A DNA stretch of 64,000 nucleotides from Desulfuribacillus alkaliarsenatis (lineage in GTDB: Bacteria > Bacillota > Bacilli > Desulfuribacillales > Desulfuribacillaceae): contig NZ_MIJE01000011.1 of NCBI RefSeq assembly GCF_001730225.1, forward strand, positions 186,001 through 250,000. The letters run 5' to 3'. How positions within the stretch are numbered: position 1 is the stretch's first letter; each line of letters begins with the position of its first letter. The notes beneath the pieces were generated by a model that did not search any database, was not told the origin of the DNA, and saw only the letters and a list, made by a program, of their open reading frames with translations. Both the position numbers and the translations under genes were made by a program. Shown here piece by piece: positions 1-8,570 of this stretch.

Positions 1-2
1 GG

Positions 3-701
3 CAGTTTGGCTATATGATGATACAAAAGGATATATATCTGCCATCTCCTGTAGCCGTATTTACTAAGCTGCAGGAGCTGGTTTTATTAAAGTCATTTTG
101 GATCTCTACTGCCTATACGATGTATCGTGTGGCTGTAGGGCTTTTTTTGTCAATGATAATTGGACTTATGCTTGGAGTTTTAGCAAGTTTGAATCGCTTT
201 ATTTATGATTTGCTGCATCCGCTTGTTGTTACTATTAAATCTACTCCAGTAATGTCCTTTATTATCATTGCACTAATCTGGTTCACATCATCAAATGTAC
301 CGATTTTTATTTGCTTTTTAATGTGCTTTCCAATTATTTACACAAATGTTGTTGAAGGCGTACGCAATACAGATATAAAGCTAGTAGAAATGGCACGAGT
401 CCATCATGTTAAAATTAGCACAATTCTAAAAGAGATTTATCTACCTACGCTTAAACCGTACTTTTTAGCAGCAGCTGTTACATCCCTTGGACTTGGATGG
501 AAGGTTACAGTTGCGGCAGAAGTGCTAAGTCACCCTCGTTTAGCCGTAGGAAGCAATCTTTATAGTGCTAAAGTATATTTGGATTCTGCGGAGCTTTTTG
601 CATGGACAATCGTAGTTGTTATATTAAGTCTAGTGTTTGAAAGAATCTTCACCTGGGTCGTAAAAAGGCAGGAGACTAAAGGTGGTGCTAATTGTGAGTG
701 A
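3..701 (+). CDS. ABC importer permease, SsuC/TauC/ThiX class (5' partial)
   Basis: Membrane permease of the nitrate/sulfonate/taurine/thiamine-precursor importer class (BPD_transp_1). The frame is open to the window edge, and the family lead-in motif LPSPVAVF sits only about 8 residues after the first ATG (position 15). The true start and probably the first helix therefore lie upstream of the window. About five hydrophobic helices follow, with the cytoplasmic EAA-type loop (EMARVHHV...ILKEIYLP) that contacts the ATPase. It overlaps the downstream ATPase gene by 20 bp, so the two are probably translationally coupled. The binding protein must be upstream, and the substrate cannot be read from this fragment. 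Confidence 0.85.
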   Translation, partial: QFGYMMIQKDIYLPSPVAVFTKLQELVLLKSFWISTAYTMYRVAVGLFLSMIIGLMLGVLASLNRFIYDLLHPLVVTIKSTPVMSFIIIALIWFTSSNVPIFICFLMCFPIIYTNVVEGVRNTDIKLVEMARVHHVKISTILKEIYLPTLKPYFLAAAVTSLGLGWKVTVAAEVLSHPRLAVGSNLYSAKVYLDSAELFAWTIVVVILSLVFERIFTWVVKRQETKGGANCE

Positions 702-1326
702 TAGCAGTAGGTTAATATTAAAAGGGATATATAAATCCTATGGGGAACAATCTATAATTGAAAATCTTTCAGTTTCATTTGAATACAATGGAATTTACAG
801 TTTATTCGGACCTTCGGGATGTGGGAAAACCACATTGCTACACGGGATGTTGGGAATTGTACCATTTGATCAGGGGGATATTTCTGGACTTAGTGGGCGA
901 AGGATTGCTGTTGTGTTTCAAGAGGAGCGCTTGTTGCCATGGTCAACTGTAGAGCAGAATGTACTATTGGTACTTAAACATCACTATCCAAAAGAACTTG
1001 CTAAGCAAAAGGTGGATTATTATTTAGAAGCAGTGAACTTAATTAATTATAAACATAGTTATCCAAGGCAGCTAAGTGGGGGCATGAGACAACGTGTAGC
1101 TATTGCTAGGGCATTGGCTTACGGCGGTGAGGTGTTGATTTTAGATGAGCCATTTAAAGGGTTAGATATAAAGATTAAAACTAAAATCATGGACTTAATA
1201 CGACAAGAATATAAGCAAGCAAATAAAATATGCTTGTTAGTTACCCATGACCGCTTTGAAGCGGACTACTTAGCAGATGAAGTATATTATTTTGAAGGGC
1301 CACCCCTGAAATTAAATAAAACTTGA
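682..1326 (+). CDS. ABC importer ATPase, SsuB/TauB class
   Basis: Cytoplasmic ATPase that energises the preceding permease. Visible are Walker [10 protein letters not shown] (residues 43-51), signature [14 protein letters not shown], Walker B VLILDEPFKGLD and the H-loop VTHD. At 214 residues it is slightly shorter than typical SsuB/TauB (about 240-260), ending soon after the H-loop. The start is GTG at 682 or 685, or GTG at 694; a GGAG at about 670 makes 682/685 plausible. The stop codon overlaps the -35 box of the next gene's promoter. Family is certain; substrate is not. Confidence 0.88.
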   Translation: MVLIVSDSSRLILKGIYKSYGEQSIIENLSVSFEYNGIYSLFGPSGCGKTTLLHGMLGIVPFDQGDISGLSGRRIAVVFQEERLLPWSTVEQNVLLVLKHHYPKELAKQKVDYYLEAVNLINYKHSYPRQLSGGMRQRVAIARALAYGGEVLILDEPFKGLDIKIKTKIMDLIRQEYKQANKICLLVTHDRFEADYLADEVYYFEGPPLKLNKT

Positions 1327-1350
1327 CAATTGTTTTGTCTACATGATAAT
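1323..1350 (+). promoter_or_regulatory. Sigma-A type promoter of the MarR gene with an internal dyad
   Basis: TTGACA (1323-1328), 16-nt spacer and GATAAT (1345-1350) lie 50 nt before the MarR-family start. Within it GACAA-TTGTT-TTGTC (1325-1339) forms an inverted repeat that could be an autoregulatory MarR operator. The promoter is read directly; operator function is inference. Confidence 0.55.
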
Positions 1351-1402
1351 CTTGCATCAAGATATTACGAAAGGCGAAATATTCTTTGGAGGAAATAAAA
1401 AG

Positions 1403-1882
1403 ATGGATGTCAATAACTTATATGATATTATACTTGACCATGCGAAGACATTTTTCTACCCTGAGGAATGGCTAGAACTTGACTTGAATTTTTCAAAAAC
1501 AGAACTGATGGCACTATTACTTGTAGAGCGCAAGCGTGAGCTTAGCATGAGTCAACTGGCGGAAGCTATCAATATGCCGATGAGTACTGCCACAGGCATA
1601 GCTGATAGGATGGTTAGAAGTGGTTTGTTAAAGAGAGAGCGCAGTGAGTTAGACAGACGTGTCGTGGTTGTTCGCTTAACAGATGAGGGTAACCAACTAA
1701 TTGTGCAAATGAAAGAACTGGTAACTAACTATATCTCTAAAATCGAAGCCGAATTAACTGATGAAGAAAAGCAGCTTTTGATAAAAGTCTTTTTCAAGGT
1801 CGTTAATATCTTTAAGAATAAGCAGCACAAGGCCGATAAACAAGAGACAACAGCTAAGATACAGAAAATTGAAATTGATTAA
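1403..1882 (+). CDS. MarR-family transcriptional regulator
   Basis: A 159-residue winged-helix repressor. The recognition region (SMSQLAEAINMPMSTATGIADRMV) is followed by the classic MarR wing (LLKRERSELDRRVVVVRLT) and a helical dimerisation tail with a charged end. The start at 1403 is chosen because GGAGGA (1388-1393) is well spaced from it; the open frame extends 20 codons further upstream but without a ribosome site. It has its own promoter behind the SsuBC-like genes, so it may control them or the ArsA-like gene downstream. The ligand is unknown. Confidence 0.88.
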   Translation: MDVNNLYDIILDHAKTFFYPEEWLELDLNFSKTELMALLLVERKRELSMSQLAEAINMPMSTATGIADRMVRSGLLKRERSELDRRVVVVRLTDEGNQLIVQMKELVTNYISKIEAELTDEEKQLLIKVFFKVVNIFKNKQHKADKQETTAKIQKIEID

Positions 1883-2007
1883 TTAGCCCAAGGGTTTATA
1901 ATCCAGCGGGCAATTACTTTGCACGATATTTCGGCTGACGTAATATTTGGCGGACGAAGCATGGTGGTGTTTTGTAAAAAATAAAACAAAAACAGGAGGA
2001 ATTGAAA

Positions 2008-3189
2008 ATGAGAATTATTTTATACACAGGTAAGGGTGGAGTAGGGAAAACAAGTATTGCTGCTGCTACAGCAGTGAAAAGTGCTAGAGAAGGCAAGAGG
2101 ACGCTAATTATTAGCGCAGATGCGGCCCACAGCTTGGGAGACTCATTTGACCAAAAGCTGTCACCAGAGCCAATGCAATTAGAGGATAATCTATGGGCAC
2201 AAGAAATTGATACGAACCACGAATTAGAGCAAGGCTGGGGTATGGTACAGAAGTATATAACAACACTATTCACGGCAAACGCAGTTAACGATATTACTAC
2301 TGAAGAGCTGACGATATTTCCAGGCATTGAAGACCTGCTCAGCTTGTTAAGGATTCTTAAATATTATAAAGAGAAAACATATGATTTAATTATTGTTGAT
2401 TGCGCACCTACGGGCGAGACGTTAGCACTGTTAAGTTTTCCAGATATGTTCCGCTGGTGGATGGAGCGATTCTTCTCAATGAAGCGGAAAACGATTAAAG
2501 TGCTTAAACCAATAGCAGAACCATTAATAGGCATTCCATTGCCGAGCGACGGTGTTATGGGTGAGTTTGAACGAATTTACAACCAATTAGATGAAATGAG
2601 ACAGATTTTTACTGATAGAGACACGACAAGTATTCGAATCGTTGTTAATCCTGAGAAGATGGTTGTAAAAGAAGCACAGCGTAGTTTTACGTATCTAAAT
2701 ATTTATAATTTTAATGTCGATGCAATCGTTGTTAATCGTGTGATACCAGAAGAGGTTACAGACCCATACTTTTCTGTTTGGAAGGATATTCAATCTAAAT
2801 ACAAAGGCATGATTCGTGATAGTTTTGAGCCTGTACCTATTTTTCAAGCTCCGATGTTTGAGAAGGAAGTTCTAGGATTTGATATGTTAAGTCGTATGGC
2901 AGAAGAAATTTTTGCCGACAATGATGCAACTAAGGTGTTTTATAACCAGCGCACACAGACGATTGAAAAAACTGACACTGGATATTTGTTAAAGATTTAT
3001 ATGCCATTCGTAGAAAAACACGACTTATCTCTGAATCAAAAAGGGGATGAACTAATTATCCGTGCTGGTCTAATTAAACGGACGGTTACACTACCACGTA
3101 CATTGCGCGGATACAATGTAAATGGTGCGAAGTTTGAAAACGAGTACTTAAATATATCTTTAGTAGGAGTGACTCCGAATGAGGAATAA
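2008..3189 (+). CDS. ArsA/Get3-type ATPase with C-terminal Hsp20-like domain
   Basis: Cytoplasmic P-loop ATPase of the ArsA/Get3 (SIMIBI) family, 393 residues. The N-terminal P-loop is GKGGVGKTS (about residues 8-16), followed by switch region DAAHSLGDSF and the DCAPTGETL motif (Walker B/switch II). The last 80 residues (from about 310) form a beta-rich alpha-crystallin/Hsp20-like domain, as in the ArsA_HSP20 architecture. It lacks the ArsA tandem second ATPase half and the metalloid cysteine triad, so an arsenite-pump role is unlikely; family members more often handle membrane or client proteins. ATG 2008 is preferred to TTG 2002 because AGGAGGA ends at 2000. Confidence 0.85.
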   Translation: MRIILYTGKGGVGKTSIAAATAVKSAREGKRTLIISADAAHSLGDSFDQKLSPEPMQLEDNLWAQEIDTNHELEQGWGMVQKYITTLFTANAVNDITTEELTIFPGIEDLLSLLRILKYYKEKTYDLIIVDCAPTGETLALLSFPDMFRWWMERFFSMKRKTIKVLKPIAEPLIGIPLPSDGVMGEFERIYNQLDEMRQIFTDRDTTSIRIVVNPEKMVVKEAQRSFTYLNIYNFNVDAIVVNRVIPEEVTDPYFSVWKDIQSKYKGMIRDSFEPVPIFQAPMFEKEVLGFDMLSRMAEEIFADNDATKVFYNQRTQTIEKTDTGYLLKIYMPFVEKHDLSLNQKGDELIIRAGLIKRTVTLPRTLRGYNVNGAKFENEYLNISLVGVTPNEE

Positions 3190-3394
3190 TCTTGTAAACA
3201 ATATAATTAAAGCAAAGCTAGAATTGACCAATTCATGTATTCGCACACTGCCAAATCCTATGCGGAGGCAGGCTGAAGCAACAAAAGATGCAGTGCTAGA
3301 GGCACTGCGTACAGTAACAGGAGAATATCTTAATGAAAAAGAAAACACAAAGCACACGAATAAAGATTCGTTACAAAAGGTGGATATTGATTAA
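3179..3394 (+). CDS. Small hypothetical protein overlapping the ArsA-like gene
   Basis: A 71-residue ORF that starts 11 bp inside the end of the ArsA-like gene, behind an AGGAG at 3163-3168, so it is likely translationally coupled. The middle looks like one amphipathic helix (MRRQAEATKDAVLEALRTV) and the tail is charged. No signal peptide, membrane segment or known domain is seen. Its arrangement argues for a real gene working with the ATPase, but I do not recognise the family. Confidence 0.55.
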   Translation: MRNNLVNNIIKAKLELTNSCIRTLPNPMRRQAEATKDAVLEALRTVTGEYLNEKENTKHTNKDSLQKVDID

Positions 3395-3432
3395 TACAAA
3401 AGTATATTTATCAATACAAAAGCACATTTATC
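3393..3432. repeat. 20-nt direct repeat, two copies
   Basis: Two adjacent 20-nt copies (3393-3412 and 3413-3432) differing at two positions, beginning at the stop codon of the small ORF. A weaker third copy is visible in the last codons of that ORF (about 3371-3390). Confidence 0.8.
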
Positions 3433-3526
3433 AATGTCTAGGTATTGCAATCTAGCAAATCTACAACGAAACACATACTGTATTTTAAAGGATAATTATT
3501 GTGTTTTCATGGAAGGGGGCAAGCAG

Positions 3527-4846
3527 ATGTTTATAAAAACTATAACTAGTAATGAAGACGTAATATATTTAAATAGAAAAGCAATTTGGAAACATAGAAT
3601 TCCTTCACGTTATATGATTTTCAAATTTGGGCAATGGCAAAGACCGATACGTATTCAATTGTCGTATCAGATGGATGCAGATACAATAGGTCTATCCTCA
3701 AAGCTAGCAAGTGCAATTTCCATGCCTTCTAAAATACCATACGAGCTAAAGGTAACAAATAAAACACTGCAAATTGGTCCAGTAATAGCAATCTGTGTTT
3801 GTAAATTTAATAGTAGCTTAAGTTATAGTCGTATGGCAGGGGAGCTTCCTAGGTTTACTAAATATAAGGAAATACAAGGCGTTATGTTTTTGTTCGCGGC
3901 AGAAGGAGTAAACACTAATAAGAAGACTATTGATGGCTACTATTATGCTCCTAATCAAAACGATTTAGAAAAGAAGTTTGTTAAAAGTTCGATACCATAC
4001 CCAGATGCTGTCTATATCCGTGCTAAGATGGATGAACGGGTCATTAACGATATTAAATCAGAAATTGGAGATAAGCTATTTAATGATTTTAACTACGACA
4101 AACTTCAATTATGGAATTGGGTAAAAAATAATGAACATCTAAAACAGCTATTCCCTTACACGGAGCAAGTAAAAAGCCCAGAGCATGTTATAAAGATACT
4201 GGATGATTTTAGGGCTGTTTATTTAAAGCCCACTGCGGGATCAAAAGCTAAAGGTATAATATACGTTGCTAAAAAAGAAGGGCAGTATCTAGTAAAAGAG
4301 CATCAAAAAACGAAGTTTAAGAAATATCGCAAGCAAGGGCTACTAAAATACCTGCAAAAAATTTCTGGAAAGACCTATCTCGTACAACAAAGTATCGAAG
4401 TAGCACACGGAAATCGTAGAGTGGATATTCGTGTCTATATGCAAAGAAACAAGCAGGGAGCCTGGGAAAGCCCTGGTTTTATCGTTCGATTTGCTAAAAA
4501 AGGGAAAATAACCACGAATCCAACAGCAACTAACATAGATCAAGTGCATAAAGGAATCAATCCATTGATGCAAGTGTACGGCATAACAGAAATAGAGGCT
4601 AGAAGTCTAGAAAGAAAAATGTTTACAACCTGTAAAGAGCTCTGTGAATACGTAGATAAGCAGCGGGGACATTATGCTGATGTTGCTATAGATTTAATTG
4701 TAGATTACAATTTAGATATATGGTTCTTAGAAGTGAACAAGCGATTGTTGACAAATACATTAATGCTATTAGATGATAAAAAAGAATTGTTTTATAAAGT
4801 AAAATCTAAACCAATAGAATATGCGAAAGCGATTGCAGGTTTTTAG
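3527..4846 (+). CDS. YheC/YheD-family ATP-grasp protein (spore-coat associated)
   Basis: A 439-residue protein of the YheC/YheD family, ATP-grasp-like proteins associated with the endospore coat in Bacillus. The N-terminal 190 residues resemble the family's specific domain. The ATP-grasp part runs from about residue 190 to the end, with YLKPTAGSKAKGI and the C-terminal DLIVDYNLDIWFLEVNKR (acidic and Asn metal/ATP ligands). Start 3527 follows GGAAGGGGG (3511-3519); the open frame continues 31 codons upstream without support. It indicates a spore-forming host. The ligase substrate is unknown for the family. Confidence 0.85.
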   Translation: MFIKTITSNEDVIYLNRKAIWKHRIPSRYMIFKFGQWQRPIRIQLSYQMDADTIGLSSKLASAISMPSKIPYELKVTNKTLQIGPVIAICVCKFNSSLSYSRMAGELPRFTKYKEIQGVMFLFAAEGVNTNKKTIDGYYYAPNQNDLEKKFVKSSIPYPDAVYIRAKMDERVINDIKSEIGDKLFNDFNYDKLQLWNWVKNNEHLKQLFPYTEQVKSPEHVIKILDDFRAVYLKPTAGSKAKGIIYVAKKEGQYLVKEHQKTKFKKYRKQGLLKYLQKISGKTYLVQQSIEVAHGNRRVDIRVYMQRNKQGAWESPGFIVRFAKKGKITTNPTATNIDQVHKGINPLMQVYGITEIEARSLERKMFTTCKELCEYVDKQRGHYADVAIDLIVDYNLDIWFLEVNKRLLTNTLMLLDDKKELFYKVKSKPIEYAKAIAGF

Positions 4847-4864
4847 AGACAAAGAACTTTGTTA

Positions 4865-4915
4865 TGCTATAATAGTATTCACATATGAAATAGCATAGCA
4901 GAGGTCCTATAGGAC
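4865..4915 (+). promoter_or_regulatory. Extended -10 promoter and palindromes upstream of metF
   Basis: TGC-TATAAT (4865-4873) is an extended -10 element. The arms TATGCTAT (4863-4870) and ATAGCATA (4890-4897) are inverted repeats, and GTCCTATAGGAC (4904-4915) is a perfect 12-bp palindrome in the leader. No S-box or T-box consensus is visible. Function of the palindromes is inferred only. Confidence 0.4.
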
Positions 4916-4941
4916 AAGTTATTAAGTGGAGGGGTAGTAAA

Positions 4942-5835
4942 ATGTTAATTAGAGATAAGTTTAGGGAGAAAAAACCGTTGATTTCCTTTGAAATTTTTCC
5001 GCCGAAAAAAGAATATCCTGTTGATACCATATATGAAACTATTGATGATTTGTATAATATGGTGCCTGACTTTATCAGTGTAACCTACGGGGCTGGAGGC
5101 AGCACCAAAGGAACGACAGTTGATATTGCATCATATATAACGGAGAAGTATGGGCTTTCAGCGTTAGCTCATTTAACTTGCCTGACGTCTTCTAAGGAAG
5201 AGATTACGGAGATACTACAAGCATTAAATTCAAAGGGAGTAAGAAATATTCTTGCCTTGCGTGGAGACTATCCACAAAAGGTCGATTCAAATGCAGAGTT
5301 TCCGTGTGCTTATTCCAGTGCCCTTGACTTAATTAAACATATTAAGCAAGAAGGTGATTTCTGTGTTGGTGCAGCCTGTTATCCAGAAGGTCATCCAGAT
5401 GCTAAATCAGAGCATGAGGAATTCACATATCTAAAGGATAAGGTTGATGCTGGTGCTGACTTCTTAGTTACGCAGTTATTTTTTGATAATGAGATTTTCT
5501 ATAGATTTATGGAGCAGGCACAGAAGTATAATATAAATGTTCCAGTAGTAGCAGGTATTCTGCCAGTTCTAAATAAAAACCAAGTAGAGAAAATTGTTTC
5601 CCTAACAGGCTGCGCGATGCCAAAGAAATTCTTGAGAATTCTTGACAGATATGAACACAATCCAGAGGCTTTAAGAGAAGCAGGTCTAGCCTATGCTATT
5701 GAACAGATGATAGACTTAATGTCTTGGGGTATTGATGGAATTCATATATATACGATGAACAAGCCTGACGCAACTAGAGAAATTGTTAACCGCATTATAG
5801 AGGTGCGTGGAGCGCTCGCAGGCAAGCCATCATAA
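4942..5835 (+). CDS. metF: Methylenetetrahydrofolate reductase
   Basis: Flavoprotein of 297 residues that reduces 5,10-methylene-THF to 5-methyl-THF for methionine synthesis or one-carbon metabolism. Family hallmarks are SFEIFPPK near the N-terminus (catalytic Glu), VTYGAGGS, HLTC, LRGDYP, ACYPEGHP and DFLVTQLFFD. The length matches bacterial MetF. ATG 4942 follows GGAGGGG. It stands alone here with its own promoter; no methionine synthase is adjacent. Confidence 0.95.
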   Translation: MLIRDKFREKKPLISFEIFPPKKEYPVDTIYETIDDLYNMVPDFISVTYGAGGSTKGTTVDIASYITEKYGLSALAHLTCLTSSKEEITEILQALNSKGVRNILALRGDYPQKVDSNAEFPCAYSSALDLIKHIKQEGDFCVGAACYPEGHPDAKSEHEEFTYLKDKVDAGADFLVTQLFFDNEIFYRFMEQAQKYNINVPVVAGILPVLNKNQVEKIVSLTGCAMPKKFLRILDRYEHNPEALREAGLAYAIEQMIDLMSWGIDGIHIYTMNKPDATREIVNRIIEVRGALAGKPS

Positions 5836-5863
5836 GCAAGTAAGTAGTAGGTAAATAGTAGTG
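5833..5863. repeat. Degenerate stop-codon-rich short repeat after metF
   Basis: From the metF stop codon the sequence runs TAAGCAAG-TAAGTAG-TAGGTAAATAG-TAGTGA, a degenerate run of short units each holding TAA or TAG. It belongs with the other post-stop repeats of this window. Confidence 0.5.
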
Positions 5864-5875
5864 ACAAAAACCCAT

Positions 5876-5916
5876 ATCTCGCCATACTATATCTTAAATT
5901 TATAGTGTGGGGAGAT
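5876..5916 (+). promoter_or_regulatory. Hairpin covering the ribosome site of the WG-repeat gene
   Basis: The arms 5876-5891 and 5901-5916 can form a 16-bp stem (one G-G mismatch, one G-U) with a 9-nt loop. The 3' arm contains the Shine-Dalgarno GGGGAG (5909-5914) of the gene starting at 5923. A short TTTTGTT follows, so it could also act as a weak terminator for metF. Confidence 0.6.
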
Positions 5917-5922
5917 TTTGTT

Positions 5923-8457
5923 ATGTTTCAACAAATTGCTTATGAAAATATAATAAAAGCACATCTGCCGATAGGGGCAGAGCTGGTGGTATCTACCAAG
6001 GACTGCTCGCGGGCATTGGTATTTGCAGTTGATATTGATGGTGATGGCTGCCAAGAAGTAGTTGGTGGATATCGCTTTCAAGAGCAGATGCATTTAATGA
6101 TTTTGAAAAAACACGTAAGTGGTTGGTATGTACTTGCTACGATTGAAGGTAAAGGGTATAACGTTAATTATTGCAAAGTAGCACCAATTACAGGGAAAAA
6201 TGTTAACAATCTTGTAGTAGGCTGGAAGGTTGGCGTTATGTGGAGTGAGCTAGCAATCTATACATGGACGCAGAACAAGCTGGTAAACATCGCTCCAGAA
6301 AGCATGTATTTCAGTAATATTGAAGTGAACCCGTTCACAGAACGGGGTATTGGCTATGACGCTTATAAAGTAGCATTATGGAAGCATGATACAGGCGATG
6401 CCTATCAAGTGGATGTTTGGAGTTGGAAAGATGATAAGCTAGTACAGGCCTACGATGTCTATCCAGCATATTTCAAAAAAGTAGTAAAATACTATACTGT
6501 ATTAACACAAGAGTTTCCACAATCTCCAGTTTACTGGTATTACTTAGCCGATGCTCAATATAAAACAGGTATGTTAGAAGAAGCACTGACGACATTAGAA
6601 ACAGCCCAAGCCTTTGAGAATTCTTTCCCATCAAGAGAAGTTCTAGAGTCGCTAGAAAAACGCATTCTTAGTAAAATTGATTCTGTACCTACTAATAATT
6701 CAGCAATAATAGAGGCTGAAAATGTTATTGAGATAAATTTATTCCCAGCGTCAATGAAGACAACAAGGGGCAGTAAGTGGGGCTATATTGATAAAGAAGG
6801 GATTTTCGTTATTGAGCCTAAATATCACTATGCTATGGACTTTCAGGCTAACGGTCTAGCGGTGATTGAAGATGCATCAGGGCTAAGCGGACTTATAAAT
6901 ATGCAGGGTGAATATATAATAAAGCCGACCTATAATATGATTACAAGCTTCAGGGAAGGCAGGGCATCGGCTGTTGATAATACAGGATATTGGCTAATAG
7001 ATGAACAAGGTAAAATGATAACGAAGAAAGCATATAATTATATCGGAACATTTTATGAAGGGAGAGCACTTTATACAGATATAGATAAACAAGGAAATTA
7101 CCTATATGGGTATCTAGATAGACAAGGTAGTGAAGTTATTCCAATGAAGTACCGGTCTGGAACTGATTTTAATGAAGGTAGGGCGGTCGTGCAGGTTGAC
7201 GATAAGCGTTCAGCGCTAATAGGGCTAAATGGAGAAGTATATCAAACCTACCCGTATAGTAGTGTTGGGTCTTATAGTGATGGTTTACTAAAGTTTCAAG
7301 AACAGCCTGGTGGTAAATTTGGATATATAAACGCTGAAGGCGAAGTGATTATAAAGCCTAAATATACTTGGGCACAAGATTTTGCAGATGGTAAAGCTAT
7401 AGTAACGAATCAAGAAAACTATAAAAACAGAACGGGTTTAATCGATAAGCAAGGTAAGTACATTGTTGAACCAAGATACAATAGCATATTAGACCTAAAG
7501 GAAGAACGCTATGCAGTCGGCAAAGCAATAGATGAGGAACAGCCTTTTATAGGGTCTTTATATGCTCTTGCAGATACTGAAGGTAACATATTGACAGACT
7601 ACTTGTATCGAAATGTTATGGAGTATGGAAATGGTGTAGCATCCGTAAATGACGGTGAGAGAACCTTTTTTATTGACCTACAAGGTCAGAAAGTGAAAGA
7701 CCTTCCATCTATTAGTGGAACTGGAACAATGGAACTAGTTGGGAACGAAAGCCTAGTTAAAGTAAATATAGATATGCGCATATTTTATTTGAAGCCTACA
7801 GGTGAAATCGTATGGCGACAAAACTCCGTAATACCTCTGAAGGGCAATTACAGAGTGCTAGAAAAGAAATATATGCCAAACAAGGATTATCTGGTTTATT
7901 TGCCGATAATAGAGGGAATGAAAAGTAAGAAGAAGCAAGACGAAGTAAATAAAAGGCTGAAAAAGCTATCAAATGTTAAGCCAATAGATGGTGACAAGCA
8001 GCTTGATTATAGCTATAACGGCGACTTTTCAATAGAATACTATAAGATGAGACTGTTAGTCTTGGAGCTTAATGGCTACCATTTTCCATTCGGAGCGGCA
8101 CATGGAATGCCAAGCAAAACATACCCACATGTGGACTTAGTTACGGGTGAGTTCTATAAGCTTGAAGATTTGTTTAAGCAAAGCAGTAACTATGTCAAAG
8201 CTTTAAGCGATATTATAGCAGAACAAATTAAGACTGACCCACAATATTCCTATGTGTTCCCTGATAGTTTTAAGGGCATTAAGCCTGACCAACCATTTTA
8301 TGTTTCGCGCGATATATTGCATATTTATTTTGCACCATATGAAATAGCACCTTATGTTGCGGGGTTCCCGACTTTTAAAATTCCTTTCAGAGAAATTGAT
8401 GACATAATAAACAAGCGCGGTAGTTTCTGGAGAGCTTTTCACAAACTTTATGTTTGA
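5923..8457 (+). CDS. WG-repeat protein with TPR-like and RsiV-type DUF3298 domains
   Basis: Large protein of 844 residues. Residues 1-170 contain a calcium-loop-like DIDGDGCQE and beta-rich FG-GAP-like sequence. Residues about 185-240 look like a TPR pair. About eight WG repeats (KWGYIDKEG, YGYLDRQG, KFGYINAEG and similar) span about 285-575. The last 200 residues match DUF3298 (RsiV/PdaC C-terminal type; HFPFGAAHGMPS...VDLVTGEFYKLEDLF). DUF3298 proteins are normally extracytoplasmic, but no signal peptide or anchor is visible. ATG 5923 is preferred to GTG 5905 because the GGGGAG lies between them. The role is unknown; ligand binding or scaffolding at the envelope is a guess. Confidence 0.82.
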   Translation: MFQQIAYENIIKAHLPIGAELVVSTKDCSRALVFAVDIDGDGCQEVVGGYRFQEQMHLMILKKHVSGWYVLATIEGKGYNVNYCKVAPITGKNVNNLVVGWKVGVMWSELAIYTWTQNKLVNIAPESMYFSNIEVNPFTERGIGYDAYKVALWKHDTGDAYQVDVWSWKDDKLVQAYDVYPAYFKKVVKYYTVLTQEFPQSPVYWYYLADAQYKTGMLEEALTTLETAQAFENSFPSREVLESLEKRILSKIDSVPTNNSAIIEAENVIEINLFPASMKTTRGSKWGYIDKEGIFVIEPKYHYAMDFQANGLAVIEDASGLSGLINMQGEYIIKPTYNMITSFREGRASAVDNTGYWLIDEQGKMITKKAYNYIGTFYEGRALYTDIDKQGNYLYGYLDRQGSEVIPMKYRSGTDFNEGRAVVQVDDKRSALIGLNGEVYQTYPYSSVGSYSDGLLKFQEQPGGKFGYINAEGEVIIKPKYTWAQDFADGKAIVTNQENYKNRTGLIDKQGKYIVEPRYNSILDLKEERYAVGKAIDEEQPFIGSLYALADTEGNILTDYLYRNVMEYGNGVASVNDGERTFFIDLQGQKVKDLPSISGTGTMELVGNESLVKVNIDMRIFYLKPTGEIVWRQNSVIPLKGNYRVLEKKYMPNKDYLVYLPIIEGMKSKKKQDEVNKRLKKLSNVKPIDGDKQLDYSYNGDFSIEYYKMRLLVLELNGYHFPFGAAHGMPSKTYPHVDLVTGEFYKLEDLFKQSSNYVKALSDIIAEQIKTDPQYSYVFPDSFKGIKPDQPFYVSRDILHIYFAPYEIAPYVAGFPTFKIPFREIDDIINKRGSFWRAFHKLYV

Positions 8458-8462
8458 TAAAT

Positions 8463-8492
8463 TATAAATTGATAAAGTATAAATTGATAAAG
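8463..8492. repeat. 15-nt tandem repeat, two copies
   Basis: TATAAATTGATAAAG occurs at 8463-8477 and 8478-8492, with a degenerate earlier copy across the stop codon of the WG-repeat gene (TTTGATAAAT). Confidence 0.85.
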
Positions 8493-8570
8493 TATACTTT
8501 GCGTCTTCCTAACTAAAATATTACAATAGTAGCAGATTCATTAATAGCAAAACTACCTAGGGGGACAATT

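Noticed and set aside
2008-3189. Arsenite efflux ATPase ArsA
   Set aside because: Single ATPase half, no Cys triad, no arsB/arsR/arsD nearby, and an Hsp20-like tail.
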